Source: Chromobacterium amazonense
Lineage (GTDB): Bacteria; Pseudomonadota; Gammaproteobacteria; Burkholderiales; Chromobacteriaceae
Length of the DNA: 64,000 nucleotides
Direction: 5' to 3'
NCBI RefSeq assembly: GCF_001855565.1
Contig: NZ_MKCR01000026.1
Span: 89,384-153,383, forward strand
A model generated the notes under the pieces. That model was not told the DNA's origin. It did not search any database and worked only from the letters and a program-made list of their open reading frames with translations. The translations under genes were made by a program, and so were the position numbers. Within the stretch, counting starts at the first letter, position 1; each line of letters begins with the position of its first letter. Shown here one piece after another: positions 50,446 through 63,102 of this stretch.

Positions 50446-51390
50446 ATGCAGGATGTCAGCGCCTTCGCCAACCGTCTGGCCAAGAACTACAAGCATTACG
50501 CCAAATGGGCGCGCCGCCAGGGGCTGGATGCCTGGCGGGTCTACGACAAGGACGTGCCGCAGTTTCCGTTCGCCGTGGACATCTACGGCGGCAAGGTGCA
50601 TCTGCAGGAATACGACACCGGCTGGGAAATGGGCGACGACGAGTATCGCGCCTGGATCGATGGGGTGGCCGCGGCCATCGAGCAGGTGACCGGCATCCCG
50701 GCCGCCGCGGTGACGCTGAAGAACCGCCGCCGGCAGAAGGGGGTCAGCCAGTACGAGAAAGTGGGGCGCGAGGGCGATGATTTCGTGGTCGAAGAGTTTG
50801 GCCAGCGCTTCATCGTCAATCTGGACCGCTATCTGGACACGGGTTTGTTTCTGGACCATCGCAATACCCGCAAGCGGGTGCGGGAAGAGGCGGCCGGCAA
50901 ACGTTTCCTGAACCTGTTCGCCTACACCGGCAGTTTCACCGTCTATGCCGGCGCCGGCGGCGCGGTCAGCTCGGAAACCGTGGACATGTCCAATACCTAC
51001 CAAGATTGGTCGCGCCGCAATTTCGAGCTGAACGGCCTGGACCTGGACAAGCACCAGCTGGTGCGCGCCGATGTTTTCCAGTATCTGGAGCAGGCGGTGG
51101 ACGAGGGCAAGCAGTTCGATCTGATCGTGATGGACCCGCCCACTTTCTCCAACTCCAAGAAGATGCGCGACATCCTGGACGTGCAGCGCGATCACGTCTG
51201 GCTGATCGACTACGCGATGGCGCTGCTGGCGCCGGGCGGCTGGCTGTATTTCTCCAATAATCTGCGCACTTTCCAGTTGGATGAGCGGCTGAGCGACGAT
51301 TACCAGATCCGCGACATCAGCGCCCAATCGGTGCCGGAAGACTTCCGCAATCGCAAGATTCACCAGTGCTGGCGCATCAGCCGCGTTTGA
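50446..51390 (+). CDS. SAM-dependent methyltransferase, RlmK-like
   Basis: 314 residues from ATG 50446 (GAGGA upstream). Order: an N-terminal PUA-like/EEHEE segment (QFPFAVDIYGGKVHLQEYD), then a Rossmann methyltransferase with LNLFAYTGSFTVYAGAGGA (SAM loop), DMSNTYQDWSRRNF and the catalytic-loop motif DPPTFSNSKK at 230-239. This is the C-terminal half of E. coli RlmKL, which makes m7G2069 in 23S rRNA; in many betaproteobacteria it stands alone, as here. Function is assigned by resemblance. Confidence 0.88.
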   Translation: MQDVSAFANRLAKNYKHYAKWARRQGLDAWRVYDKDVPQFPFAVDIYGGKVHLQEYDTGWEMGDDEYRAWIDGVAAAIEQVTGIPAAAVTLKNRRRQKGVSQYEKVGREGDDFVVEEFGQRFIVNLDRYLDTGLFLDHRNTRKRVREEAAGKRFLNLFAYTGSFTVYAGAGGAVSSETVDMSNTYQDWSRRNFELNGLDLDKHQLVRADVFQYLEQAVDEGKQFDLIVMDPPTFSNSKKMRDILDVQRDHVWLIDYAMALLAPGGWLYFSNNLRTFQLDERLSDDYQIRDISAQSVPEDFRNRKIHQCWRISRV

Positions 51391-51623
51391 TGGGCGCATC
51401 GCGCTGATTGTAAAACGTTTTTACGCGAACTTTCTCCTGCGCCCTCCACTCGAATAGCACAGCGCGTTTCCGCATGGAGCCGCCGACTAGCCAGCCGGCG
51501 GCCTGTGTGTCGCCTTGCCGCGCGCGGCAAGATGCGGAATGCGCCATGCCTTCCTCTCAATCATCGGTCTGTCTGTGTCGCGGCGCGTGCGCGCTTTCGC
51601 TCAAAACGACAACAGGAGAAACG
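51391..51623 (+). other. Intergenic region before gltS
   Basis: 233 bases. Two GC-rich dyads (GCCGCCG..CCGGCGGC near 51480-51502 and CTTGCCGCGCGCGGCAAG near 51515-51532) lie in the likely leader of gltS. They could form an RNA structure, but no riboswitch signature is recognised. Confidence 0.4.
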
Positions 51624-52826
51624 ATGATCCAGCTTGATTTCTACGGCACCCTGGTGGCCGCCTCTCTCGTCCTGCTGCTAGGGCGCAAACTGGTCGCCCA
51701 TACCGGCGTGCTGCGCACGTATAACATTCCCGAGCCCGTCGCCGGCGGCCTGGTCGTCGCCGCCTGCCTGCTGGCCTTGCGCCAGTTTTCCGGCATAGAG
51801 GTCCGTTTCGACACCTCGCTGCAAACGCCGCTGATGCTGGCCTTTTTCGCCGCCATCGGCCTGAACGCCAACCTGGCCAGCCTGAAGCAGGGCGGCAAGA
51901 CGGTAGGCATCTTCCTCGGCGTGGTGGTCGGTCTGTTGCTGGTGCAAAACACCCTGGGCGTGGCTGTGGCCAGCGCGCTGGGCCTGGACCCGCTGATGGG
52001 ATTGCTGGCCGGCTCCATCACCTTGTCCGGCGGCCATGGCACGGGCGCGGCATGGAGCGGCACCTTCAGCGACACCTATGGCCTGGCCTCCGCCGCCGAG
52101 CTGGCGATGGCCTGCGCCACTTTCGGCCTGGTGCTGGGCGGCCTGATCGGCGGGCCGGTGGCGCGCTTCCTGGTCAAACGGGTCAAGACGCCGGGCGCGG
52201 AACACAATAGCGACCAGCCGCCGCAGGGCTTCGAGCAGCCGGACGCTCAACGCCTGATCACGCCGCACTCCTTTATCGAGACGCTGGCGCTGATCGCCGT
52301 CTGCCTGCTGGGCGGCACCTTCATCGGCTCGCTATTGAAGGGAACGGCGTTCGAACTGCCCACTTTCGTCTGCGTGCTGTTCGTCGGCGTGCTGATCAGC
52401 AACGGTCTGGCGGCGCTCGGTTGGTACAAGATCTTCGAGCGCGAGGTGTCGGTGCTGGGCAACGTCAGCCTGTCGCTGTTCCTGGCGCTGGCGCTGATGT
52501 CGCTGCGGCTGTGGGACCTGGCGGCGCTGGCGCTGCCTATCTTCGCGCTGCTGTTGCTGCAGACGGTGGCGATGGCGCTGTACGCGGTGTTCGTCACCTT
52601 CCGCGTGATGGGGCGCAACTACGACGCTGCTGTATTGGCGGCCGGCCATTGCGGCTTCGGCCTGGGCGCCACGCCCACCGCCATCGCCAATATGCAGGCG
52701 GTGACCGAGCGCTTCGGTCCGTCACATCTGGCCTTTCTGGTGGTGCCGATGGTGGGGGCTTTCTTCATCGACATCGTCAACGCCATCGTGATCAAGCTGT
52801 ATCTGGCGTTGCCGTTCATCGGCTGA
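51624..52826 (+). CDS. gltS: Sodium/glutamate symporter
   Basis: 400 residues from ATG 51624, preceded by AGGAGA; the longer open frame from 51474 has no ribosome site. Inner-membrane Na+-coupled glutamate importer. About ten TM helices. The GltS signature GLNANLASLKQGGK (near 78-91), TLSGGHGTGAAW (pore-loop GGHGT motif) and a second inverted-repeat copy with HCGFGLGATPTAIANM are intact. Confidence 0.95.
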   Translation: MIQLDFYGTLVAASLVLLLGRKLVAHTGVLRTYNIPEPVAGGLVVAACLLALRQFSGIEVRFDTSLQTPLMLAFFAAIGLNANLASLKQGGKTVGIFLGVVVGLLLVQNTLGVAVASALGLDPLMGLLAGSITLSGGHGTGAAWSGTFSDTYGLASAAELAMACATFGLVLGGLIGGPVARFLVKRVKTPGAEHNSDQPPQGFEQPDAQRLITPHSFIETLALIAVCLLGGTFIGSLLKGTAFELPTFVCVLFVGVLISNGLAALGWYKIFEREVSVLGNVSLSLFLALALMSLRLWDLAALALPIFALLLLQTVAMALYAVFVTFRVMGRNYDAAVLAAGHCGFGLGATPTAIANMQAVTERFGPSHLAFLVVPMVGAFFIDIVNAIVIKLYLALPFIG

Positions 52827-52914
52827 CAGCGGCCGCGGCTATCGGGGGAATAGAAAAATTCAACCAGGGCGATGGCTTGCAATGGCCTTGCCGCGCTCAT
52901 ATGTTGATCTCAGA

Positions 52915-52936
52915 CGGCCCGCGGCTGGCGGGCCAC
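52915..52936 (+). other. GC hairpin before trx
   Basis: GGCCCGC / GCGGGCC stem with loop GGCTG, no T-run. A terminator or leader structure of uncertain meaning, 24 bases before the thioredoxin gene. Confidence 0.35.
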
Positions 52937-52958
52937 CCGATAGCGAAAGAGAGCAGCC

Positions 52959-53321
52959 ATGTCTTATATCAACCTCACCGCCGACAATTTCAACGCCAAT
53001 ATGAAGGAAGAGGGGTTGGTCATCCTCGACTTCTGGGCGCCATGGTGCGGCCCGTGCAAGATGTTCGGCCCGGTATTCGAGGCGGCGTCGGAGAAGCACG
53101 CCGACATCGTGTTCGGCAAGATCAATACCGAAGACGAGCGCGACTTGGCCAGCCATTTCAATATCCGCTCCATACCTACGCTGATCGCCATCAAGGATGG
53201 CATCATGGTGTTCAACCAGGCCGGCGCGATGATGGGCGCCCAGTTCGAGCAATTGATACAGGGCCTGCGCGATCTCGACATGGATAAGGTGCGAGCCGAT
53301 ATCGCCAGCCAGCAAGAATGA
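52959..53321 (+). CDS. Thioredoxin-family protein
   Basis: 120 residues. Active site WCGPC with Cys30 and Cys33, preceded by VILDFWAP and followed by the cis-Pro RSIPTLI. No signal peptide, so cytosolic. The C-terminus (GLRDLDMDKVRADIASQQE) is longer than in TrxA. A general disulfide reductase or co-chaperone role is likely; it is not clearly the main TrxA. Confidence 0.93.
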   Translation: MSYINLTADNFNANMKEEGLVILDFWAPWCGPCKMFGPVFEAASEKHADIVFGKINTEDERDLASHFNIRSIPTLIAIKDGIMVFNQAGAMMGAQFEQLIQGLRDLDMDKVRADIASQQE

Positions 53322-53439
53322 CAGGGCGCAGTCAAGCGGCTGGTGTAATGTGAGACGATAGGGCAGGCGAGGGCGCATTGCCCTATTCTTACTAAGTGGT
53401 ACGGAGCCGAAGCGAAAGCGCGTTCGGACGGGAGGCATC

Positions 53440-54000
53440 ATGAAGCGTTGGGGTGTGCTATTGCTGTTGTGGGGACAGGCGGTGCTGGCCAGTTGTCCGT
53501 CTCTGCTCAATTACACGGTGCCCGGTCTGATGGGCGGCGAGATCAATCTTTGCCAGTATGCCGATAGGCCGGTGCTGGTCGTCAATACGGCCAGCCACTG
53601 CGGCTTCACGCCACAGTTCACCCAGCTGGAATCGCTCTATAAGCAGTATGGGCCGCGTGGACTGATGGTCATAGGCTTCCCGAGCAACGATTTCTATCAG
53701 GAATTGGATAAGCCGAGCGAGATCGGCGCGTTCTGCCAAGCCAACTATGGCGTGACCTTCCCGATGGCGGGAAAAGGGCATGTCCGGGGCGGCGACGCCC
53801 AGCCTTTCTTCAAAGCGCTGACCGCCGCTACCGACGACGCGCCAATGTGGAACTTCCACAAGTATCTGATCCTGCCGGGCGCCAGCAAGGTCATCAGCAT
53901 CAATACCCGCACCAAGCCCGACGCGCCAGAGGTGGTGGACGCTTTTCTGCCTTATTTGAAGCCCGCTGCGGCCCAATCCTCCGCTCAAACACAGCCTTGA
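53440..54000 (+). CDS. Glutathione peroxidase-like, exported
   Basis: 186 residues with GGGAGG 6 bases upstream. N-terminal signal (MKRWGVLLLLWGQAVLAS), so periplasmic. The peroxidase Cys54 is in NTASHCGFTPQF, and the Trp/Asn pair is Trp137/Asn138 (MWNFHKYL). The position of the catalytic Gln is Asp84 (PSNDFYQELD), a substitution seen in some bacterial relatives. Likely a thioredoxin- or glutathione-dependent peroxide reductase in the periplasm. Confidence 0.9.
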   Translation: MKRWGVLLLLWGQAVLASCPSLLNYTVPGLMGGEINLCQYADRPVLVVNTASHCGFTPQFTQLESLYKQYGPRGLMVIGFPSNDFYQELDKPSEIGAFCQANYGVTFPMAGKGHVRGGDAQPFFKALTAATDDAPMWNFHKYLILPGASKVISINTRTKPDAPEVVDAFLPYLKPAAAQSSAQTQP

Positions 54001-54013
54001 AGCCTGCCTTGCA

Positions 54014-54040
54014 CAGCGCCGCCGCCAGGCGGCGTTGCCT
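54014..54040 (+). terminator. Hairpin after the peroxidase gene
   Basis: CGCCGCC (54017-54023) pairs with GGCGGCG (54028-54034), loop GCCA, then TTGCCTTG. T-run poor. Confidence 0.5.
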
Positions 54041-54362
54041 TGTCTTGTAATCCCGTCATTTCAGTTTTCTTTCAAATCAGCGGCTTGCAGGATTGTGATG
54101 AAGAAATCTCACTTTTTCCCGCAAAAGGTGTTGACGAGGTTCGGGGGCGGGCGTATAGTTCGCCTCGCTCAGCTGACGCAGCGAACGAAACAAGCCGAAC
54201 GAAACAGGTTCAGGCGGCGGTCGCAGCGACCAGCACAGCTCTTTAACAGAACGAATAACCGATAGGTGTAAGTGCTTGGCGAAAGCCAAAAACTTGCACT
54301 GCAAGAGATAGGAAATACCAGTTATTTCTTTGAACTTGCGTGCCAGAAGTTGCTATGAGATT
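54041..54362 (+). promoter_or_regulatory. rRNA operon promoter and leader
   Basis: TTGACG (54131-54136), 17-base GC-rich spacer, TATAGT (54154-54159): a typical rrn P1, start near 54166, with a GC-rich discriminator (TCGCCTCGC) fitting ppGpp/stringent control. The boxA antiterminator AGCTCTTTAACA is at 54237-54248. A CTTGCACTGCAAG hairpin precedes the 16S gene. Confidence 0.85.
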
Positions 54363-55903
<1,541 letters not shown>

Positions 55904-55956
55904 GAGAAGGCGATCGTCAAGTACTTACAGCCTATCGGTTATTCAAGTTAAGGGCA

Positions 55957-56058
55957 TTTTCGATGAAAATCTGCGCAGCTCTGCGTTGAAAGCCTCCTCG
56001 TGTACTGGATGTACACGTCGTCAGCTTTCGCCTGGATCTGCTTGATTTTGATCGAAAA
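55957..56058 (+). repeat. Long imperfect palindrome in the 16S-tRNA spacer
   Basis: TTTTCGATGAAAATC (55957-55971) mirrors GATTTTGATCGAAAA (56044-56058) with one mismatch. Inside, GAAAGC pairs with GCTTTC, and CGTGTAC-TGGAT-GTACACG forms the tip. Could be processed by RNase III or be a dispersed palindromic repeat inserted in the spacer. Confidence 0.6.
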
Positions 56059-56081
56059 GGATGTGGTATGAAGCGACTACT

Positions 56082-56158
56082 GGGTTTGTAGCTCAGCTGG
56101 TTAGAGCACTGTGTTGATAACGCAGGGGTCGTAGGTTCGAGTCCTACCAGACCCACCA
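56082..56158 (+). tRNA. tRNA-Ile (GAT anticodon)
   Basis: 77 bases with encoded CCA. Acceptor GGGTTTG / CAGACCC, anticodon loop TTGATAA with GAT at 56116-56118, T-loop GTTCGAGTC. The classical 16S-23S spacer tRNA. Confidence 0.97.
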
Positions 56159-56161
56159 GTA

Positions 56162-56243
56162 TTTTTTGGGTCAGGCAAGGCGCGAGGGAGCGACATGTGC
56201 TTATGCACATGAGCGACTGAGCAACGCAGCATCACCCAAAAAG
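56162..56243 (+). repeat. Palindromic element between the two spacer tRNAs
   Basis: TTTTTTGGGT (56162-56171) pairs with ACCCAAAAAG (56234-56243). The tip is CATGTGC-TTAT-GCACATG (56194-56211). The middle (GCAAGGCGCGAGGGAGCGAC / GAGCGACTGAGCAACGC) is imperfectly paired. No gene; probably a dispersed palindromic repeat or RNase III processing stem. Confidence 0.6.
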
Positions 56244-56244
56244 A

Positions 56245-56320
56245 GGGGGATTAGCTCAGTTGGGAGAGCACCTGCTTTGCAAGCAGGGGGTCGTCGGTTC
56301 GATCCCGTCATCCTCCACCA
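56245..56320 (+). tRNA. tRNA-Ala (TGC anticodon)
   Basis: 76 bases with encoded CCA. Acceptor GGGGGAT / ATCCTCC, anticodon loop TTTGCAA with TGC, GTTCGATCC T-arm. The second spacer tRNA. Confidence 0.97.
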
Positions 56321-56570
56321 CACCGCAAACAAAATCGAATTGAGAAGTTTGATTCTGTTTGCGTTGTAAAACGCCCGATCTTTAACAAACTGAAGAAGCC
56401 GAATATATAAGACGGCGAAATGAAAGCGTAGAGTTAACTCTTTACGCGGACAAATCGTCATCTTGGGTATTTGATTGTATCTAAGGCTGCGTCGCCAACT
56501 CAAAAGGGGCGGTGCAGTCGTCGCACAAACACACTTGTTGTTTTAGTGATCTAGGTTACTGAAATGATAG
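56321..56570 (+). other. tRNA-23S spacer
   Basis: Contains CGCAAACAAAATC (56324-56336) with GATTCTGTTTGCG (56351-56363), a stem that could be a processing site, and a second boxA-like GATCTTTAACA (56377-56387). No gene. Confidence 0.6.
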
Positions 56571-59559
<2,989 letters not shown>

Positions 59560-59679
59560 TCATTTGAGTGGCTTAGCGAGGCTAAGTGACGAGAGTGGAT
59601 GTGCGAAGAACATCAAATACCGAATATTCAGAATCAGAGAGCGACTCTGGTTCAGGCTTCTTGCAGTTTGTACAGTTTA

Positions 59680-59798
59680 TGTCTGGTGGCCTTAGCGAGG
59701 TGGTCCCACGCCTTCCCATCCCGAACAGGATCGTGAAACGCCTTAGCGCCGATGATAGTGTGGCATTCGCCATGTGAAAGTAGGACACCGCCAGACGC
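59680..59798 (+). rRNA. rrf: 5S ribosomal RNA
   Basis: About 119 bases. Ends pair as GTCTGGTGG / CACCGCCAGAC. Internal CCCATCCCGAAC and GTAGGACACCGCC are the 5S conserved blocks. Terminal positions approximate. Confidence 0.95.
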
Positions 59799-59808
59799 CC
59801 GATACGAC

Positions 59809-59838
59809 AAAGCCCAGCTCAACCGAGCTGGGCTTTGC
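59809..59838 (+). terminator. rRNA operon terminator
   Basis: AAAGCCCAGCTC (59809-59820) pairs with GAGCTGGGCTTT (59825-59836), loop AACC, then a modest T content. Confidence 0.88.
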
Positions 59839-60017
59839 GCTTTGCGTGCGCCGAATGCGCGACACCCGCCCCGACAGACTCTGCCGGGGCTTTGGCGTTT
59901 CTGGGTGTTGGGCGGGAGCGGCTACGGTGGTATGCTTCGCAACTTACCCGTTTGGCGGCCAGGCGATTGATGGGGCGGTAATCCGCCGCGCCGGCCGGCT
60001 TTTACGCAAGGACATGC

Positions 60018-60518
60018 ATGACTTACCCGTTGCCGTCGTTTGAAGACAAGATTTGCCCGCCGGAGCAGTTGGCCGACAAGCTGGCGGCCCTGCCGCGCCC
60101 CTTGGTATTCACCAATGGCTGCTTCGACATTCTGCACCGCGGCCACGTGACTTATCTGGCGCAAGCGCGCGCGCTGGGCGCTAGCTTGGTGCTAGGCTTG
60201 AATACCGATGCTTCGGTGAAGCGCCTGGGCAAAGGCGACGACAGGCCGATCAACAACGAATATGATCGCGCGGCGGTGCTGGCGGCGCTGGAGAGCGTCA
60301 GCCTGGTGACTTGGTTCGATGCCGATACGCCGGCCGAGTTGATCGAGCAGGTCCAACCGGACGTGCTGGTCAAAGGCGGCGACTGGAGCGTGGACAAGAT
60401 AGTCGGCAGCGCGCAGACGTTGGCGCGCGGCGGGCAGGTGCATTCCATCCCTTTTCTGTTCGATACTTCCACCACCAAGACGCTGAACAAGATTCGCGCC
60501 GCCGAGGACAAGGCGTGA
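60018..60518 (+). CDS. rfaE2: Heptose 1-phosphate adenylyltransferase (RfaE2/HldC)
   Basis: 166 residues, AAGGA upstream. It makes ADP-heptose for LPS core from heptose 1-phosphate. The nucleotidyltransferase fold has HRGH at 40-43 (FDILHRGHVTYL), GLNTDASVKRLGKG, and the second motif STTKTLNKIR. It is the stand-alone C-terminal half of the E. coli HldE fusion. Its stop overlaps the birA start. Confidence 0.95.
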   Translation: MTYPLPSFEDKICPPEQLADKLAALPRPLVFTNGCFDILHRGHVTYLAQARALGASLVLGLNTDASVKRLGKGDDRPINNEYDRAAVLAALESVSLVTWFDADTPAELIEQVQPDVLVKGGDWSVDKIVGSAQTLARGGQVHSIPFLFDTSTTKTLNKIRAAEDKA

Positions 60519-61480
60519 GCGAGCATGCCTTCGCGGTGCTGCGCCACTTGTCGGACGGCCGTTTTCACTCCGGCGAAGACATCGCCCAGGCGCTGGGCTG
60601 TTCCCGCACGCTGGTCTGGCAGGCGGTGCACGCCATCGAGAGCGAACTGGGGCTGACGGTGTTCAGCGTGCGCGGCCAGGGTTACAAGCTGGCCCAGCCG
60701 TTCTCCTGGCTGGACGTGGCGGCGGTGCGCGCCGGTTTGGACGAGGCGGCGGCGGAGACGTTCACACTGGCGGTGGCGGAGCGGACCGACTCCACCAATA
60801 GCCAGTTGATGGCGCGCGCCGGCAATGGCGGCTTGCATGGTTTGGTGCTGGCGTGCGAATTGCAGACGGCTGGCCGGGGCCGCTTGGGGCGCCGCTGGCA
60901 GGCGCGTCTGGGAGCGGGATTGACGTTCTCGCTGCTGTGGCGGTTCAATCGCGGCATGGCCGAGCTGGCAGGCTTGTCTCTGGCTGTGGGGGTGGCCTTG
61001 GCGCGCGCTTTGCGCAGCCTGGGCGCGCCGGTGCAGTTGAAATGGCCGAACGATGTGCTGCTGGATGGCCGCAAGCTGGCCGGGATTTTGATTGAGTTGT
61101 CCGGCGACGCGCTGGGGCCGGCCGCAGTCGTGGTGGGCATCGGCATCAATGTGGCCGATCCGGGCGAGGTGGATCAGCCGATTGCCACGCTGGAGCAAGC
61201 CGGCATCGCGCCTGAGCGCAATCGCGTGTTGGCGGCCTTGCTCAACGAGCTGGAGCGGGTGCTGACGGATTTTGGCCGCCATGGTTTCGCGCCGCTGCGC
61301 GAGGAGTGGTGGCGGCTGTCCGCCCATCAGGGCGCGGCGGTGAGGCTGGGCTTCTCGCATGGCGAGCCGGTGGACGGCATCGCCTGCGGCGTGGCGGACA
61401 ACGGCGCCTTGCAGCTGGAGACGGCGCAAGGCTTGCGGACTTTCCATATCGGCGAAGTCAGTTTAAGGGAACGCCGATGA
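60515..61480 (+). CDS. birA: Biotin-protein ligase / biotin repressor-like BirA
   Basis: 321 residues from GTG 60515, overlapping the rfaE2 stop (GCGTGA); no suitable ATG. It has an N-terminal winged helix (SGEDIAQALGCSRTLVWQAV), then the ligase with STNSQLM (biotin Ser/Thr), TAGRGRLGRRW (the GRGRxGR biotinyl-AMP motif) and KWPNDVLL. Catalyses biotinylation of acetyl-CoA carboxylase, and may act as repressor. The C-terminal SH3-like domain is present. Next gene overlaps by 4 bases. Confidence 0.95.
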   Translation: MSEHAFAVLRHLSDGRFHSGEDIAQALGCSRTLVWQAVHAIESELGLTVFSVRGQGYKLAQPFSWLDVAAVRAGLDEAAAETFTLAVAERTDSTNSQLMARAGNGGLHGLVLACELQTAGRGRLGRRWQARLGAGLTFSLLWRFNRGMAELAGLSLAVGVALARALRSLGAPVQLKWPNDVLLDGRKLAGILIELSGDALGPAAVVVGIGINVADPGEVDQPIATLEQAGIAPERNRVLAALLNELERVLTDFGRHGFAPLREEWWRLSAHQGAAVRLGFSHGEPVDGIACGVADNGALQLETAQGLRTFHIGEVSLRERR

Positions 61481-62190
61481 AATTACTGATAGACGCCGGC
61501 AATAGCCGGGTCAAATGGGCGGTATACCAGGGCGCGGATTGCGTCGCCCAGGGCGCGGCCGAGCATCATGAGCTGGCTGGTCTGGCGGACGCCTGGCGCG
61601 ATTTGCCGCTGGAAGGCGCCTGGATGTCGTCGGTGGCGCGCGGCGAAGTGGCCGACGGCCTGGCGGCGGCCGTGCCATGCGCGCTGCATCGCGTTCATTC
61701 GGAACGTCGTTTTGGCGAGGTCTGTAACCATTATCGCAACACCGCGGAGCAAGGCGCCGACCGCTGGCTGGCGGTATTGGCCGCCCGCGAGATCTGCCGC
61801 GGCGACGTCATCGTCGCCTGCGCCGGCACCGCGCTGACGGTGGAGACGCTGACGGCCGAGGGCGACTACCTGGGCGGGCTGATCCTGCCAGGCCATGGCT
61901 TGATGCTGCATAGCCTGGCGCAAGGCACCGCCAATCTGAACCGGCAGGCCGGCGAAGTGGTGGCATTCCCGCAGGGCACGCCGGACGCGCTGGCCAGCGG
62001 CGCGATGGCGGCTTTGGTGGGCGCGATAGAAGGGCAGCGGCGCAAGCTGGCCGAGCGTACCGGCCGCGAGCCGGCAACGGTGATTCTGACCGGCGGCGAC
62101 GCGGCGCGCATCGCGCCGTGGCTCGCGGCGCCGTTGCAGATCGTGGATAATCTGGTATTGATGGGTCTACTCAAGGTGGCGAACTCGTGA
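61477..62190 (+). CDS. coaX: Type III pantothenate kinase
   Basis: 237 residues, ATG in the birA stop overlap (CGATGA). First CoA-synthesis step. ASKHA fold: DAGNSRVKW at 6-14 (phosphate-1 Asp), GADRWLAVLAAR (the Type III Gly-Ala-Asp-Arg motif) and ACAGTALTVETL. In Neisseria and Bordetella relatives birA and coaX are fused; here they are separate but translationally coupled. Confidence 0.95.
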   Translation: MKLLIDAGNSRVKWAVYQGADCVAQGAAEHHELAGLADAWRDLPLEGAWMSSVARGEVADGLAAAVPCALHRVHSERRFGEVCNHYRNTAEQGADRWLAVLAAREICRGDVIVACAGTALTVETLTAEGDYLGGLILPGHGLMLHSLAQGTANLNRQAGEVVAFPQGTPDALASGAMAALVGAIEGQRRKLAERTGREPATVILTGGDAARIAPWLAAPLQIVDNLVLMGLLKVANS

Positions 62191-62990
62191 TGAAGTGGTT
62201 TGTGGCGCTGGTGGTGGTGCTCAACTTGGTGGTGGCAATGTACGGCACGCTGAAACAGCGTCCGCCGTTGGACTTGCACGCCCAGGAAGTGAGCCCTGGC
62301 CAAGTGAAGCTGTTGCCGCCAAGCTGGAAGCCCGATGCCTCCGCCGCGCAGGCAAGCGCCCCCGTGGCCGCCGTGATCAAGGCCGCCTCCGCGCCGGAGG
62401 CCAAGCTGATGGCCAGCGCGGCCAAGGCGCAAGCCAAGCCTGCCGCGAAGGCCGAGGCGTCCAAACCAGCCGACAAGCCGCCAGCCAAGCCCGCGGAAAA
62501 GGTGGCGGAGCCGGCCAAAGGCAAAGCTGTGGCCTGCTACAGCTGGGGCGGCCTGAGCGACAGCCTGCTGGCCCGGGTGAAGGGCGGCGTGCCGCAACTG
62601 AAACTGAAGCCCGGCCAGATGCAGGAGGACAGCAAGGAAGAAAGCAAGGGATCCGGCCGCTTCTGGGTGTATTACCCGCCGTTGGCCACCCAGGCCGAAA
62701 CCAAGACGCTGTCGGCGGAGCTGAAGGACAAGGGCTTTACCAACTACATCGTCACCAGCGACGAGTTCAAAGGCAATCTGTCGCTCGGCCTGTTCAGCAA
62801 GGAGGACGCGGCCAAAACCCTGGCGGCGCGGCTGAAGGCGGCCGGTTACGACAAGGCGATGGTCAAGTCCAAGGAGCAGACCAGCAAGCAGACCACGCTG
62901 ACCTTCAAGGAGCTGGACGCGGCGCAGGCGGAACAACTGAAGGCGCTGCAGAAGAAGCTGACCCCAGGCATCGCGCTGAAGGGTTGCTGA
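62190..62990 (+). CDS. SPOR-like domain membrane protein
   Basis: 266 residues; ATG 62190 overlaps the coaX stop (TGATG), and GTG 62187 is an alternative. One N-terminal TM (VALVVVLNLVVAMYG), then a long Ala/Lys/Pro linker (about 50-110, low complexity) and a C-terminal domain of about 140 residues with strands ACYSWGGLSD, FWVYYPPLA and NYIVTSDEFKGNLSLGLFSK, resembling a SPOR peptidoglycan-binding fold. Possibly a divisome- or wall-associated protein. The SPOR call is tentative. Confidence 0.7.
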   Translation: MKWFVALVVVLNLVVAMYGTLKQRPPLDLHAQEVSPGQVKLLPPSWKPDASAAQASAPVAAVIKAASAPEAKLMASAAKAQAKPAAKAEASKPADKPPAKPAEKVAEPAKGKAVACYSWGGLSDSLLARVKGGVPQLKLKPGQMQEDSKEESKGSGRFWVYYPPLATQAETKTLSAELKDKGFTNYIVTSDEFKGNLSLGLFSKEDAAKTLAARLKAAGYDKAMVKSKEQTSKQTTLTFKELDAAQAEQLKALQKKLTPGIALKGC

Positions 62991-63062
62991 GCCAGGCAGA
63001 CTTTGTGCGCAAAGTTTGATCCGGCGGCTTGCCAACGCTTTATGCTGCGGCGCAATATCGAC

Positions 63063-63090
63063 AACGGCGACAACAAGTCGCCGTTTTCTT
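63063..63090 (+). terminator. Intrinsic terminator after the SPOR-like gene
   Basis: AACGGCGAC (63063-63071) pairs with GTCGCCGTT (63077-63085), loop AACAA, then TTCTTT. Confidence 0.8.
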
Positions 63091-63102
63091 TGTCTCACAC
63101 CT

